Source of the DNA: a virus
Direction: 5' to 3' (one strand)
Virus record (IMG/VR): IMGVR_UViG_3300009146_000015
Coordinates: 1 to 62,362 of that record
Length of the DNA: 62,362 nt
The position numbers and the translations under genes were made by a program. A model generated the notes under the pieces. The model saw only the letters and a list, made by a program, of their open reading frames with translations. It did no database searches and was not told the DNA's origin. Shown here piece after piece: positions 1-9,465 of this stretch (position 1 is the first letter of the stretch; each line of letters begins with the position of its first letter).

Positions 1-3000
1 TACCTACGAATTCGTACTCCAGCGCACCGGTTGCGAGTGCCTGGTCGAGTGGACCGTCCCCATCGGCGTAACCGTGCAGGACGGACAGGTACGGTCTGCG
101 ATCAACCTTCAGACGGGCGCGGCAGTGGACACTCGCGCCCAGCAGGTGATGAGCGTCGATGAGCTTTTCGATCTCGTGGAGGATGCTCTCGGTGACGCGC
201 TGGCTGTCATGGTTGAACAGGCGATCGTTGAGGACGACATAGCCCTCGCCCGGCGTGCTCTCGTCCCGCATGTGGACATAGATGCCGTCGTACATCTCGC
301 CGGGCGCGACGCTGTACTGGCCACCGAGAAAGTTACGCAGGTCGGCGTCGCTGACGACGTAGACCTTCATGTCGCCGATCGCAGACGTCAGCCGGTTCTT
401 GAGGAAGGTCAGCGCGCTCTTGCGACCTTTGACCCCGCGCGCGGCGTCGCCAAGCTTGAGCTCGGCCAGCATGTCGCGGACGTTACTGTCCTGAAGTATG
501 CGCGAGAAAGTGCGACCACCGGGAATGTAGGGGCTCGCCAGCCAGCCGCCTTCCGGTCCCGCCTCGCGCCGCTCCCTGGCTTCCTCGGCACCGACCGTCC
601 CCTTTTTGGCGGCAGGCGGCTCGAAATCCGGCAGCGGCTCGTTGAGCTCGGCTTCAGTTTCGGTCTCTCCCTCGGTTTCGGTCTCCTCGTCGGGTTCGAT
701 CTCCAGCAGCTCGTCGACATCGATATTGACTTCGTTCTCGTCGCTGACCGTATGCAGCGGGATCTTCTCGATCTCCTTGACGATTGCGGCGTCAGCTTTG
801 GTGTCGACCACACCGATGTCGCGGTTCGGCTGGCGCGGTGCCTGCGCCTTGCCCTTGCGGGCGATCTCCCAAAGGTCGTTCAGCTGCCGTGATGCCGACT
901 GCTCCACCGCCTTCTGGCTGTTGTTTACAAAGGTGTTAGCGGTGCCAGTAGATTTATCCGATATGGCCTTCGCCATCTTCATCAGGCCGCGACCGCCACG
1001 CCGCGATGTGACCCCGGCAAAGCGCTTCTGCTGCTGCTCGGCAAACGCTTTGGCAGCGGCTTCCGGGCTGGCGTCCTCCTCTTCCTTCCGTAGCCGCTCC
1101 TTCTCCGCCAGTGCAGCCAGTTTAGCAGTAGTCTTCTCCTTGGCGCGCGCCGTCGCCTTCTCCATCGAGACACGGCGCTGTGCTGCCGCCTTGCGCTCGG
1201 CGTCGGTCTGCGGCCGCACCTCCTTCGGGTTCTCGCGGTAGTACTTGTCCTCCGCCATACGGGCTTCGCGTGCCGCCAGAGCAGTGACGAAACGCTCGTG
1301 CTCCTGACGAGCGCGGGTCGCCCGCAGTTTTACTTGCCGGGGGGTCAGCTCGGTATCCGACTTGACCTTCAGCCACGGCGGCACCGCCTTGCCGAGCCGG
1401 GCGAACTTGCTCCGCAGGCGCTTAAGCGCGGCCTGCATGTCGTTGTGCGCCACCAGTCCGGTGACGTTGCGACCCTCGTCCTTCCGCTCCTGCGCCCGCA
1501 TGCTGTCGTCGCGCGGCTTGGGAGGGGGCTCCGCACGGTGGGCGCGGCGTTCAGCCTCAAAGTCGGCGTTATACGGTATCGGCTCGCCAGTCGCTTCCGA
1601 GTACTCGACGTCTTCCGCGATCTCGACGTCGGTCATCTCCGGTGACGCCTGATCAGCGGCAGCCGGTTTTTCCTTCGTCCTTTGCCGGCTCTTGCCCTGC
1701 TCCTGCGCCCGCTCGCGCGACGGATCGACGTCCGTCCTGCCCGCCGCCCGCGCATCACGCAGCTCGCTCTCAGCCGCCAGCCACTCCTCCAGCATCTTCG
1801 GCGGGAACGGCCGGCTGTTCTTGTTGACAATGCGGTCGAGCTTGATCGCGTCCACCAGCCAGCTGTGCGTGCCCTTCAGTCCCTTGGTGCGGTACTTCTT
1901 GGGGAACTGGAATTTTGGGCCGAATTCCTTCTTACCGGCAGCCCGCACCCGGTCGACGTCAGCGGCGATGGCAGCGATACGGCGTTTCTGTCCGTCGATG
2001 TCCTTCGGGTCCTGGGCCTTCTTGGCGTGCCGATCGAACACCTCGTCAGCCCGCTCGACGACCGCGGCGTTGCGCGCCGTCTCGCCCGTGTTGGTGTCGA
2101 CCGGCGGCGGCAGGTTCTTGAGCTCGGCCGTGGCTTCGGCAGCAGCTTCCGGTTCACCGATCCGCTCTAGGAGCTCGAGTTCCTTGCGGCGCCGGACGAC
2201 CTCCGTGGTCCGCAGGCCGCGCACGCTCGTACCGATTTTCTTCTCCATCGCCCGCGACGTTGCGCGCCGCTCGGCGATATCCTCCTCGTCCTTGCTCTCC
2301 AAAATCCGGTGGAACTTGCCGTCGATGACGAAGCCGTCATAGTAGGTGGCGCTCTGCACCATATCCTTGTCTTTGAGCTTGTTCTCATCGACCACCCGCG
2401 CCCGCGCCTGATTGTGGCTGCCACCCTCGTAAATCCCCCGCGCCTCCTTGATCGGTCCGATATACGCCACGGCCGGGATGCGTTTCGGCGCTTTTGGTTT
2501 GGCTTCCGGCGCCTTTGGACGTGCAATCGGCAGCTTGCTGGTATCGATCGGCGGCAGCTTGCCAGGCACCGGTCCGGTGCGGCGGCGCTTGATCTTCTCG
2601 ACGACGGTGCCGGTCGCCGTAGTCAGCGGCTTTTTGGCCTTGCCCTTTGGCTTCTTGCCCTTGCGCTTGGGGATGCTCAGGATCTCGCGCGCCCGCGGCG
2701 TCTGCTTGTCGGGTACCGGCTCGGGTTCGGCAGCAAGATTGGCTTCGGCTTCGGCAATAGCTGCCTGCCGTTCGTCATTGGACATCCACGGCTCAGCCGC
2801 CAGTTCGGCAGTTGCTGCAGGCGGCGGCGCTGCTTTCTTCCCGCGCTTCCCCTTGGCCGGGGGCGCAGGAGCTTCGGCCAGCTCGGGGCCAGCCGTCGGC
2901 GCAGTATCCGGCACTGCGATTGGCGGCGGTGCTTCGACCCCGAAACGCTCCCGCATCTTGGTCAGCCGGTCGCGGATTAGCGCTTCGATCTCGGGTGTGA

Positions 3001-4666
3001 TCGGACCCGACGGCAGGCCCTCGGTGACGAAGTCCTCCATCGCCGCCCGGACTTCGGGGATTTCGGCGGCGAAAGTTAAATCCAGGGGTTGGTTACTTTC
3101 AGAAGTAACCTCTGGCGTTGTAGCGGGCGCAGGCGCAGCGGCGGGCGCGGCAGCTTCCGGCTCGGTCAGCAGCTCGACGTTCGACGTGGTGTCCGCAACC
3201 GGGGTCGAAGTCGACGGCTTGCGCTTCGGCGTCTCGATGATTTCAGTGGCGCTCGGCGCTCCGGGTACCGGCTTGATCGGCGGCGGTGGCGCAGTGCCGC
3301 TTGCCGGAACGCCGGGCGCGGCAGCATTGTCGGAAGGTTCAGGCGGTAGCGGCGGAGCGGGGCGCGCGCCCTCGGTACCGATTGGCGTCGGTGCCGGCGG
3401 ACCGCTGCTCTCACCAGTCAGCGCCGCCACCAGCGCCGGATCGACGCCGGGGGGCAGGCGATTGGCGGGGGGTTCTGGCGGCAGTGGTGGCGCAGCACCA
3501 GCTTTTGGCGGTGTCGCCGCTCGCTTCTTTGGCGGGGGCGCAGCCTGGCGCGAGGTCGTAGCGCCACCGGGCGACGATGGCGCTTCATAAGGCGACCACG
3601 GTGCACGTTCGACGGTCTGGTCGGGGACGGTGATACTCGGACCGGGCGGTGAGATCGGCGGGCCGACTTCCACGTCCTCCGGGATTTCCGGAAAACTGAA
3701 CGGCCCGTATTTCTCACGGGGAGAGCGAACGTCCTCGGTCTCCTCGATATCGACCGCACCCGGACGACCTTCGGGGAAGACGCCAGCACCAGCGCCAAGC
3801 ACGCTGCCGATCACGCCACCGGCCAGCGCCGCCTCGACCAGACGCTGGTCGTCGTACTCTTCCTGCAGCCCGGTCTCGACGCGGGTTGCCTGCATCGCCA
3901 GTTCTTCAGCGGTGTTCTGGATCGCCTCCTCGCCGCCCGACTGTCCCATTGCCGAGCCGACGCGGCGGATCAGTCCCTTGCGCGCCTCGCCAGTTACCGC
4001 ACCGGCAGTCCCGCGCTGGCCGATCTTGGAGACGATCTGACCGCCAGCGCTGAACCTCGCCAGCGCCGCGGTGACTACGGCAAGAGCGATGGGCTTGGCT
4101 CCGACCGCCAGCCGCTTGAACTCGCGCCGCGCCTCCTGCGGTGACAGGCCCCCGGCGATCAGCGACTGGTAGAGCTTGTTGCCGTCAAGGTTCTGGTTGT
4201 CCAGATCCTTGACCATGTCGTTGTAGGTGATGCCGGCACTGTGCACTCCGGCCAGGCCGGAGTTGAGTGCCAGCGCTACCGTAGGTCCCGAGACGATCGC
4301 GGCGGCGACACCGGCAGCGATCGGTGCGGCGGTGTTGGCGGTGTTGAGCAGCAGGTAGTCGAACTTGTGGTTCCAGAACGTCTCATCGCCGACCCTGGCC
4401 GACATGATCCGCTGCGCTGCCGGAGTGTTGGCGCCGCGGATGTCTTCACCCAGCTCGAACAGACTGTCAGCCAGTCCCTGCGATATATACTCGAGATCGC
4501 GCGCCATCGGGCTGTCGCCCTGGCTGGCGCCGTAAGCCACCATTGAAGGGACTGACCCGGCAAGGTCGGTGACGCTAGCAACGGCAGTGCGGCCGACGTC
4601 GCCCCAGGTCGCCCCCTGAGCTGCCTCCCGTCGTTGCGCTAGGCGTTCCTGTAATGCACTGGCCAT
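1..4666 (-). CDS. Giant polyvalent virion protein, N-terminal part (runs off the left edge)
   Basis: An open frame starts at ATG 4666, 2 bp after the stop of the 1590-aa virion protein gene, and stays open for about 1555 codons to the window edge. The N-terminal few hundred residues have hydrophobic and small-residue-rich helical stretches, followed by long Pro/Ala/Lys-rich disordered segments and charged coiled-coil-like segments. Near the left edge the protein reads GYVVLNDRLF followed by VTESILHE, the usual lead-in to a zincin-like HExxH helix of large polyvalent proteins. From about position 172 leftwards the reading changes to HEIEKL and no longer matches that family. The right-edge fragment supplies the expected HEFVH continuation, so I infer that the two are halves of one protein of about 2,700 aa. 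The probable role is an internal or ejected virion protein. Confidence 0.75.
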   Translation of the reverse strand, partial: MASALQERLAQRREAAQGATWGDVGRTAVASVTDLAGSVPSMVAYGASQGDSPMARDLEYISQGLADSLFELGEDIRGANTPAAQRIMSARVGDETFWNHKFDYLLLNTANTAAPIAAGVAAAIVSGPTVALALNSGLAGVHSAGITYNDMVKDLDNQNLDGNKLYQSLIAGGLSPQEARREFKRLAVGAKPIALAVVTAALARFSAGGQIVSKIGQRGTAGAVTGEARKGLIRRVGSAMGQSGGEEAIQNTAEELAMQATRVETGLQEEYDDQRLVEAALAGGVIGSVLGAGAGVFPEGRPGAVDIEETEDVRSPREKYGPFSFPEIPEDVEVGPPISPPGPSITVPDQTVERAPWSPYEAPSSPGGATTSRQAAPPPKKRAATPPKAGAAPPLPPEPPANRLPPGVDPALVAALTGESSGPPAPTPIGTEGARPAPPLPPEPSDNAAAPGVPASGTAPPPPIKPVPGAPSATEIIETPKRKPSTSTPVADTTSNVELLTEPEAAAPAAAPAPATTPEVTSESNQPLDLTFAAEIPEVRAAMEDFVTEGLPSGPITPEIEALIRDRLTKMRERFGVEAPPPIAVPDTAPTAGPELAEAPAPPAKGKRGKKAAPPPAATAELAAEPWMSNDERQAAIAEAEANLAAEPEPVPDKQTPRAREILSIPKRKGKKPKGKAKKPLTTATGTVVEKIKRRRTGPVPGKLPPIDTSKLPIARPKAPEAKPKAPKRIPAVAYIGPIKEARGIYEGGSHNQARARVVDENKLKDKDMVQSATYYDGFVIDGKFHRILESKDEEDIAERRATSRAMEKKIGTSVRGLRTTEVVRRRKELELLERIGEPEAAAEATAELKNLPPPVDTNTGETARNAAVVERADEVFDRHAKKAQDPKDIDGQKRRIAAIAADVDRVRAAGKKEFGPKFQFPKKYRTKGLKGTHSWLVDAIKLDRIVNKNSRPFPPKMLEEWLAAESELRDARAAGRTDVDPSRERAQEQGKSRQRTKEKPAAADQASPEMTDVEIAEDVEYSEATGEPIPYNADFEAERRAHRAEPPPKPRDDSMRAQERKDEGRNVTGLVAHNDMQAALKRLRSKFARLGKAVPPWLKVKSDTELTPRQVKLRATRARQEHERFVTALAAREARMAEDKYYRENPKEVRPQTDAERKAAAQRRVSMEKATARAKEKTTAKLAALAEKERLRKEEEDASPEAAAKAFAEQQQKRFAGVTSRRGGRGLMKMAKAISDKSTGTANTFVNNSQKAVEQSASRQLNDLWEIARKGKAQAPRQPNRDIGVVDTKADAAIVKEIEKIPLHTVSDENEVNIDVDELLEIEPDEETETEGETETEAELNEPLPDFEPPAAKKGTVGAEEARERREAGPEGGWLASPYIPGGRTFSRILQDSNVRDMLAELKLGDAARGVKGRKSALTFLKNRLTSAIGDMKVYVVSDADLRNFLGGQYSVAPGEMYDGIYVHMRDESTPGEGYVVLNDRLFNHDSQRVTESILHEIEKLIDAHHLLGASVHCRARLKVDRRPYLSVLHGYADGDGPLDQALATGALEYEFVG
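173..196. repeat. 24-bp edge repeat, left copy
   Basis: CTCGTGGAGGATGCTCTCGG then TGAC, identical to 62282-62305 and in the same orientation. Both copies encode TESILHE on the minus strand. This is the best candidate for the true overlap joining the two window edges. Confidence 0.7.
3092..3109. promoter_or_regulatory. Palindrome site 1 (perfect core)
   Basis: GTTACTTTCAGAAGTAAC, inside the giant polyvalent gene; it encodes VTSESN on the minus strand. Confidence 0.7.
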
Positions 4667-4668
4667 CG

Positions 4669-7600
4669 TCAGTTACCGGTTGGTGGCGCGATCGGATGCA
4701 GGCGCTTGTACTCCTCGGGGGTGGTGTACCTGTCTTCCATCTGCTTCTTCCACACACTTGGCGGGGGTGGTAGCGCCAGCGCGTCGCCAACCGCCCCGCC
4801 AATATCGACTGCGACCTCGCCGACATTAGCCATTGCTGCAGCCAGCCAGTCGTCAAGGTTGAGCTCACCCGGCTGCGGCTGCCTGACGATCTTCTTGACC
4901 AGCGGGTCGAGCATCTTCTCGACGAACCCGGGCTGCGCGGCTTCGGCTTCCGGGGTGACCGGACTGGTCGGCAGGGCGCCAGTCGTCACCTTGGTGGCGT
5001 AGCTGGCAGCGCCCATATCGATGTAGCGGTCGGCGTCTTCCCGCCACGCCTGTGCCAACGGATCGAACATCGAATTGGGGATGTGACGGATCGCGCCATC
5101 CGGCCGACCCTGTCCGTTCAGCGGCTGCACCAGCATGACCCCGGGGTTGTTGGGGTGCGGCCACGCCCGCCAGTCCGGCACGGAAGGATTGGCCGGATTG
5201 GCGAGGACCATCTCCGACGCCAGCTTGATCGCCGACGGCATGGACGAGCCGTTGGTCTTGGCGATTAGCTGTGCAGCATCGCCGATCAGCGTCTGCTGGT
5301 TTCGCAGCTGCTTCGCCTCTCCCTTGGTCAGCGGGGCTTCCTCGTCCGTCTCCAGATCGCTGATATACTTGTCGACATCATCGGTAATGCCGACAACCTC
5401 CTCCTTGTAGAGATCGCGCGGTACCGGCTCGATCGCCGCGAGCTGACGGTCGAACTCGGTCGACCGCTTCGTCCGCAGTTCCTTCCACGCCTCCTCGGCC
5501 CGTTCCGCCTTGTAAAGCAGGTTCTTCTGATACTCCTCGGGTAGGCCAAGCAGGCTGTCAGGGTTGAAGCTCGGCTTCGGCGGCATGTTGAAGCCGTCCG
5601 GACCATCGCTCGGACCGGGCGGCAGGACCGGCTGCAGGGCCGGCGCCAGCCATGGACGCTCCTGCTGCGCCCGCACGACCGGGCCCTCGTCGCCCAGCCA
5701 GCCACCCTGAAGCCCGGTCGGCGCGCCAGAGCCTGCCGGCTTCTCTTCTGGCTTGGCACCCGCCTGCCGAACCAGCCAGTCGTAGTACGCCGTCTGGTGC
5801 TGTGCCAATTCGCGATTGTAGGCGGCAACGTCCTGCTTGTTCTTTGCCTCCGACAGGTCGAGGCCGAACGACGGATCCCGCGCACTGGTTGCCTTGTACA
5901 GATCGATGTCGGGCGGTGGGCCAAGCCCGAACGTCTTATCCTTGCCGGGCGCGCGGACACCGGGTGCAACTTCCAGAGGCTTACTTTCAGAAGTAACCAA
6001 CTTGTCGCTGCCGATCAGCGTATCGTCGCTTACGTCACTATCGACGTCGAGCGCACTGGTCGGCTTGGGTGCTGCTGGCGTAGCTGCCGGCGTGGCAGGC
6101 GTGGCCGCTGGCGTGGCTGCCGGAGCTTCGGCGGGTCCAAGTATCTGCTCGACGGTTTCGCGCTGTGCAGCCGCCGCAGAGCCGCCTGTGGTATCGGTCC
6201 AGATACGGACGCTCTCGTTGAACGCCGTATTGTAGATCTGCTGCTCGTCACCGTCGAGCTCTGCCGTCGCCAGCGCGTTGTAAGCTGGGCGCTGGTCGGG
6301 CGGCACGGCGTCGAGGTCGGCCAGCAGCTTGGTCAGCTGCGGCGACGCCTCGGGCAACTCATCCTCGCCTGCCGCCTTGACGAGGAACTTGTCCACGTCG
6401 CCGGGCGACATGTTGAGGATCATGCCGGTCATCTCTTGCGGCGTCAGCACCTTCTCGGTGATGACCTTGCCGGTTTCCTCGTCAGTGTAGCGCACCGTGT
6501 AGCCGGTGGTGGCGTCACCCTGCACGTCGAAGTCCCGACCGTCGGGGATCTGGGCGTAAGCTTTGACCGCCGCCTCGACTGCCTTCTCAGTGTCGCCTTC
6601 GCCAAGCGCCGCCTTGGCAATCGCCGAGTACTGGTTGTAGCGGACCTGATTGTACTGAATGTATGACGCAGCGATTGCCGCGGCCTTCTCGGGGTCGCGC
6701 AGCACCCAGTATCCGTACAAAAGGCCAAGGGTCCGCTGGTTGAGCTCACTCTCGGTCAGCTCGACGTCGTTCTGCTCCGCCCACGCCCTGACGACGTTCT
6801 GTGCCTGGGCGACCTGCGACTGACCCATGGCGTACTTGCCAGTCAGCTTGGCAGTGGCGGCGTCGGGCATGTCGTCGTCCGGCGCGGCATCTTCCGCCAG
6901 ATCGGTATCGTCGACGCCCTCGCCGAACAGGACGTTCGACAGCCAGTTGCTGCCGGCCAGCGCGCCGCGCTTGCCGTCGGTAAAGGTGTCGTTGGCAGCC
7001 TCGCGCCCGTCCGGACGCCTGACATGCCCGGTCGGTCCGATGTCCCACGCGTCAGTGACCTCGCGTATCGAGGTCTGGGCCGGACCCAGTTCGTTGTCGC
7101 CAGCCGACTGACCGACAAGAGCGTCAGTAGCCGCTGCGCCCTGCAGTGAAACACCTTCCTCGCTATCGCCGGGATTGAGGACGCTATCCTCGACCGCCCG
7201 CGCTCGACCAACACCTTCCTGCAGAGTACGTTCGAAAGCTCTGGTTGCTACATCCGGATCAGTAGCCGTGCCGAGAATGCTCGAACGGTAATCCGACGTC
7301 CGCTTGCCGATCTCAGCCGGCCCCATCACGTCGTCGACCGCACCGGTCGGACGCGCTTCGACCGGGCGAACGGTCTCGGTCGGCGTGTAGCTACCGGTGC
7401 CGCCAGTGGCGTGCGACAGCTGCTGGATCTTGACGTCGAGCGCCTGCATCATGGCGTCGCGGGTTGCCGGCGGCATGGTCAGATCGGCTTCGACCTCACG
7501 GCGGCGATTGAGCGCCCGCTGCAGTTCGGCTTCCGGCTCGTCTGAAGTCGGCGTGTAGCTGTCGGGCGGCAGCGCGCCGGGTCCGCCAGCTGGACGCACC

Positions 7601-9441
7601 TCACCGGGAGGATTGTCATACGGGGTATAGCCCTCAACCGGACGCGGCGGCGGGTTGGGCACCGCCATGGTGTTGGCCGTCGACGACGTCATCGGGTTGG
7701 CTTCGGCAGGCGGCTCCTCGTCAACCGCCACCGCGCCGTCACCGCGCATTCGAGGGGTCGGTATGTCGGCTTCCTGCAGACCCTCCGGGATGACCAGCTT
7801 CTGCTCGGGATAGATCAGGTCGGGGTTAACGATCTGCGGGTTGGCGGCTACAATCTTGAGGTAACTTTCGAGATTGTAGCGGTTGGCCAGGTCCCACAGG
7901 GTGTCGCCCTGCTCGACCTCGTGCACGGTGTCGCGCTTCGGGGCGATCGGCACGCCGGCACCACCAGCTGCGATATCGACCGGCGACGCCGCAACCGGCT
8001 CAGGCTCGGGAGCAGCCAGCTCGTCATCCTTGGTCCGCGCTTCCGGGTATGACGGCGCCATCTCGTCGTCGAGCACGCCACCCCGCAAATTGTCGCCGCC
8101 TACCCGGCCGGCTACTCCGCCACCACCCTCGCCAAGCGGCGCGGAAACGCCCAGAGCGCGCGCACCGTCGAGTCCGGTACGATTTCCCACCCCGACCTTG
8201 GCCGCGCCGTACCACGCCCCCCAGCCATTCTCGGCAGCCTTGTCGAGCGCAAAGTCGATCTGGCGATAGACGGTGCGCGGGTCGCGCGGGTCGCCGTAGC
8301 CCTTGGCGATAAACTCGTCGCCCAGCCCGCCACCGACCAGCAGTTGGAACGGGCCGTAGGATGTCTCGCGCTTGCCGTCCTTGACGTAGTTCGACTGCCA
8401 GACGCCGGGAGCCAGACCCTCCGACCGCGCCACCCTGACCGCAACTTCGGGATCGATGCCACGGGCGCGCGCCGCCCGTCGAATGTAGACCTCCGGATCA
8501 ATCTGTCCGTCGCCACCCGCGGGAAAGCCGTCACTCCCAGCGCTGCCAACCAGAAAGTCGTCAGAGCTCGATCCGTACAGCTTGCCCGACTGGAACGCAG
8601 TGAGGAATTCCCTGTCGGCCGGATTTCTGAAATTGCGAGCGCTCGGCCCCTTGAGGACACCACCGGCTCCCCACACCGCCGACGGACGACCACCGCCGCC
8701 ATAGCCGATGTGCAGCGAACCGCCGGGGTAAAGACCGAAGCGGTTGGCTCCGACCCGTCCGCCGGCCATGGCGATGATGGCGCGTTCTCGCGGGTTCCAC
8801 TTGCTACCGTCCTGGTGGTAGCCGACCAGATCGACTTCAGTACCTGCAGCGTGGCTACGATGGCCGCCACCCTTGCCTGCGGTAACCACCAGCCGGATAC
8901 CCATCTGCTGGGCCTGCATACTGACCGCATCCATGATCTTGAGGGCGCGCGGCTGCATGCCCCGCCACGAGGTCCGGTCCTTGATGGCAACGTCGTAGGG
9001 AGTGTACGACCTCCGCCCACCGCCCAATTTGTCGCGGCTCGTGCCACCGGCCAGGGTGTCAGCGCCAGTGCCACTAAGGTCGCTGTCGTCAAGCGCCGCC
9101 GTCTTGGCCGATACCGACTTCACCTTCGGCCCTGAAGCGAGATCGACGGCGCCGGCACCTGCACCAGTCACCACCGTCGCTCGGGCGGCGTCACTGGGCC
9201 CGGACGTGGTGCCGGGTGTCTTGTCGAGCGGCTCCCATCCCTCTGTCGCAGTTGTGAGCCAGTCACCGAACTCGATCTGCGGTCCCATGATTTCGGCAGT
9301 GCGGGCGCGGGTCCACTCAATGGTGGCGCGGCGGTGCTCGTTATCGAGCCGGGCAGCCTCCCGCGACGAGCGTGTCCCCAGTACGTTGGACATAGCGCTG
9401 AAGGCGCTCGTGAAGTCTTTCATTTCCTGAGCGAAACTCAT
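4669..9441 (-). CDS. Ejection-type virion protein with M15-like peptidase, lytic transglycosylase-like and LysM domains (1590 aa)
   Basis: Three cell-wall modules can be read in the first third. Residues about 170-250 resemble a peptidase M15/VanY-like fold, with HRSHAAGTEVDLVGY supplying the His and Asp ligands and LHIG the distal His. Residues about 310-430 resemble a lysozyme/SLT-like domain (IDPEVAVRVARSEG, then SYGPFQL). Residues about 505-553 are a LysM repeat (VEQGDTLWDLANRYNL to QKLVIPEG). The remaining 1000 residues are low-complexity, acidic and Pro/Ala-rich. Family knowledge suggests local peptidoglycan opening during genome ejection. ATG 9441 lies 5 bp from a TTACTT palindrome and has no strong Shine-Dalgarno. 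A further palindrome copy lies inside the gene at 5980. Domain limits are approximate. Confidence 0.8.
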   Translation of the reverse strand: MSFAQEMKDFTSAFSAMSNVLGTRSSREAARLDNEHRRATIEWTRARTAEIMGPQIEFGDWLTTATEGWEPLDKTPGTTSGPSDAARATVVTGAGAGAVDLASGPKVKSVSAKTAALDDSDLSGTGADTLAGGTSRDKLGGGRRSYTPYDVAIKDRTSWRGMQPRALKIMDAVSMQAQQMGIRLVVTAGKGGGHRSHAAGTEVDLVGYHQDGSKWNPRERAIIAMAGGRVGANRFGLYPGGSLHIGYGGGGRPSAVWGAGGVLKGPSARNFRNPADREFLTAFQSGKLYGSSSDDFLVGSAGSDGFPAGGDGQIDPEVYIRRAARARGIDPEVAVRVARSEGLAPGVWQSNYVKDGKRETSYGPFQLLVGGGLGDEFIAKGYGDPRDPRTVYRQIDFALDKAAENGWGAWYGAAKVGVGNRTGLDGARALGVSAPLGEGGGGVAGRVGGDNLRGGVLDDEMAPSYPEARTKDDELAAPEPEPVAASPVDIAAGGAGVPIAPKRDTVHEVEQGDTLWDLANRYNLESYLKIVAANPQIVNPDLIYPEQKLVIPEGLQEADIPTPRMRGDGAVAVDEEPPAEANPMTSSTANTMAVPNPPPRPVEGYTPYDNPPGEVRPAGGPGALPPDSYTPTSDEPEAELQRALNRRREVEADLTMPPATRDAMMQALDVKIQQLSHATGGTGSYTPTETVRPVEARPTGAVDDVMGPAEIGKRTSDYRSSILGTATDPDVATRAFERTLQEGVGRARAVEDSVLNPGDSEEGVSLQGAAATDALVGQSAGDNELGPAQTSIREVTDAWDIGPTGHVRRPDGREAANDTFTDGKRGALAGSNWLSNVLFGEGVDDTDLAEDAAPDDDMPDAATAKLTGKYAMGQSQVAQAQNVVRAWAEQNDVELTESELNQRTLGLLYGYWVLRDPEKAAAIAASYIQYNQVRYNQYSAIAKAALGEGDTEKAVEAAVKAYAQIPDGRDFDVQGDATTGYTVRYTDEETGKVITEKVLTPQEMTGMILNMSPGDVDKFLVKAAGEDELPEASPQLTKLLADLDAVPPDQRPAYNALATAELDGDEQQIYNTAFNESVRIWTDTTGGSAAAAQRETVEQILGPAEAPAATPAATPATPAATPAAPKPTSALDVDSDVSDDTLIGSDKLVTSESKPLEVAPGVRAPGKDKTFGLGPPPDIDLYKATSARDPSFGLDLSEAKNKQDVAAYNRELAQHQTAYYDWLVRQAGAKPEEKPAGSGAPTGLQGGWLGDEGPVVRAQQERPWLAPALQPVLPPGPSDGPDGFNMPPKPSFNPDSLLGLPEEYQKNLLYKAERAEEAWKELRTKRSTEFDRQLAAIEPVPRDLYKEEVVGITDDVDKYISDLETDEEAPLTKGEAKQLRNQQTLIGDAAQLIAKTNGSSMPSAIKLASEMVLANPANPSVPDWRAWPHPNNPGVMLVQPLNGQGRPDGAIRHIPNSMFDPLAQAWREDADRYIDMGAASYATKVTTGALPTSPVTPEAEAAQPGFVEKMLDPLVKKIVRQPQPGELNLDDWLAAAMANVGEVAVDIGGAVGDALALPPPPSVWKKQMEDRYTTPEEYKRLHPIAPPTGN
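5980..5997. promoter_or_regulatory. Palindrome site 2 (perfect core)
   Basis: CTTACTTTCAGAAGTAAC, inside the 1590-aa virion gene, encoding VTSESK; same frame as site 1. Confidence 0.7.
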
Positions 9442-9446
9442 CGACG

Positions 9447-9464
9447 GTTACTTTCAAAAGTAAG
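9447..9464. promoter_or_regulatory. Palindrome site 3 (perfect core)
   Basis: GTTACTTTCAAAAGTAAG fills the gap between the 430-aa and 1590-aa virion genes, ending 5 bp from the start codon at 9441. Confidence 0.8.
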
Positions 9465-9465
9465 A

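Noticed and set aside
74-3590. Rightward frames in the first 4 kb as genes
   Set aside because: They lie opposite a continuous leftward frame with consistent low-complexity protein pattern; open length is explained by GC-rich composition.
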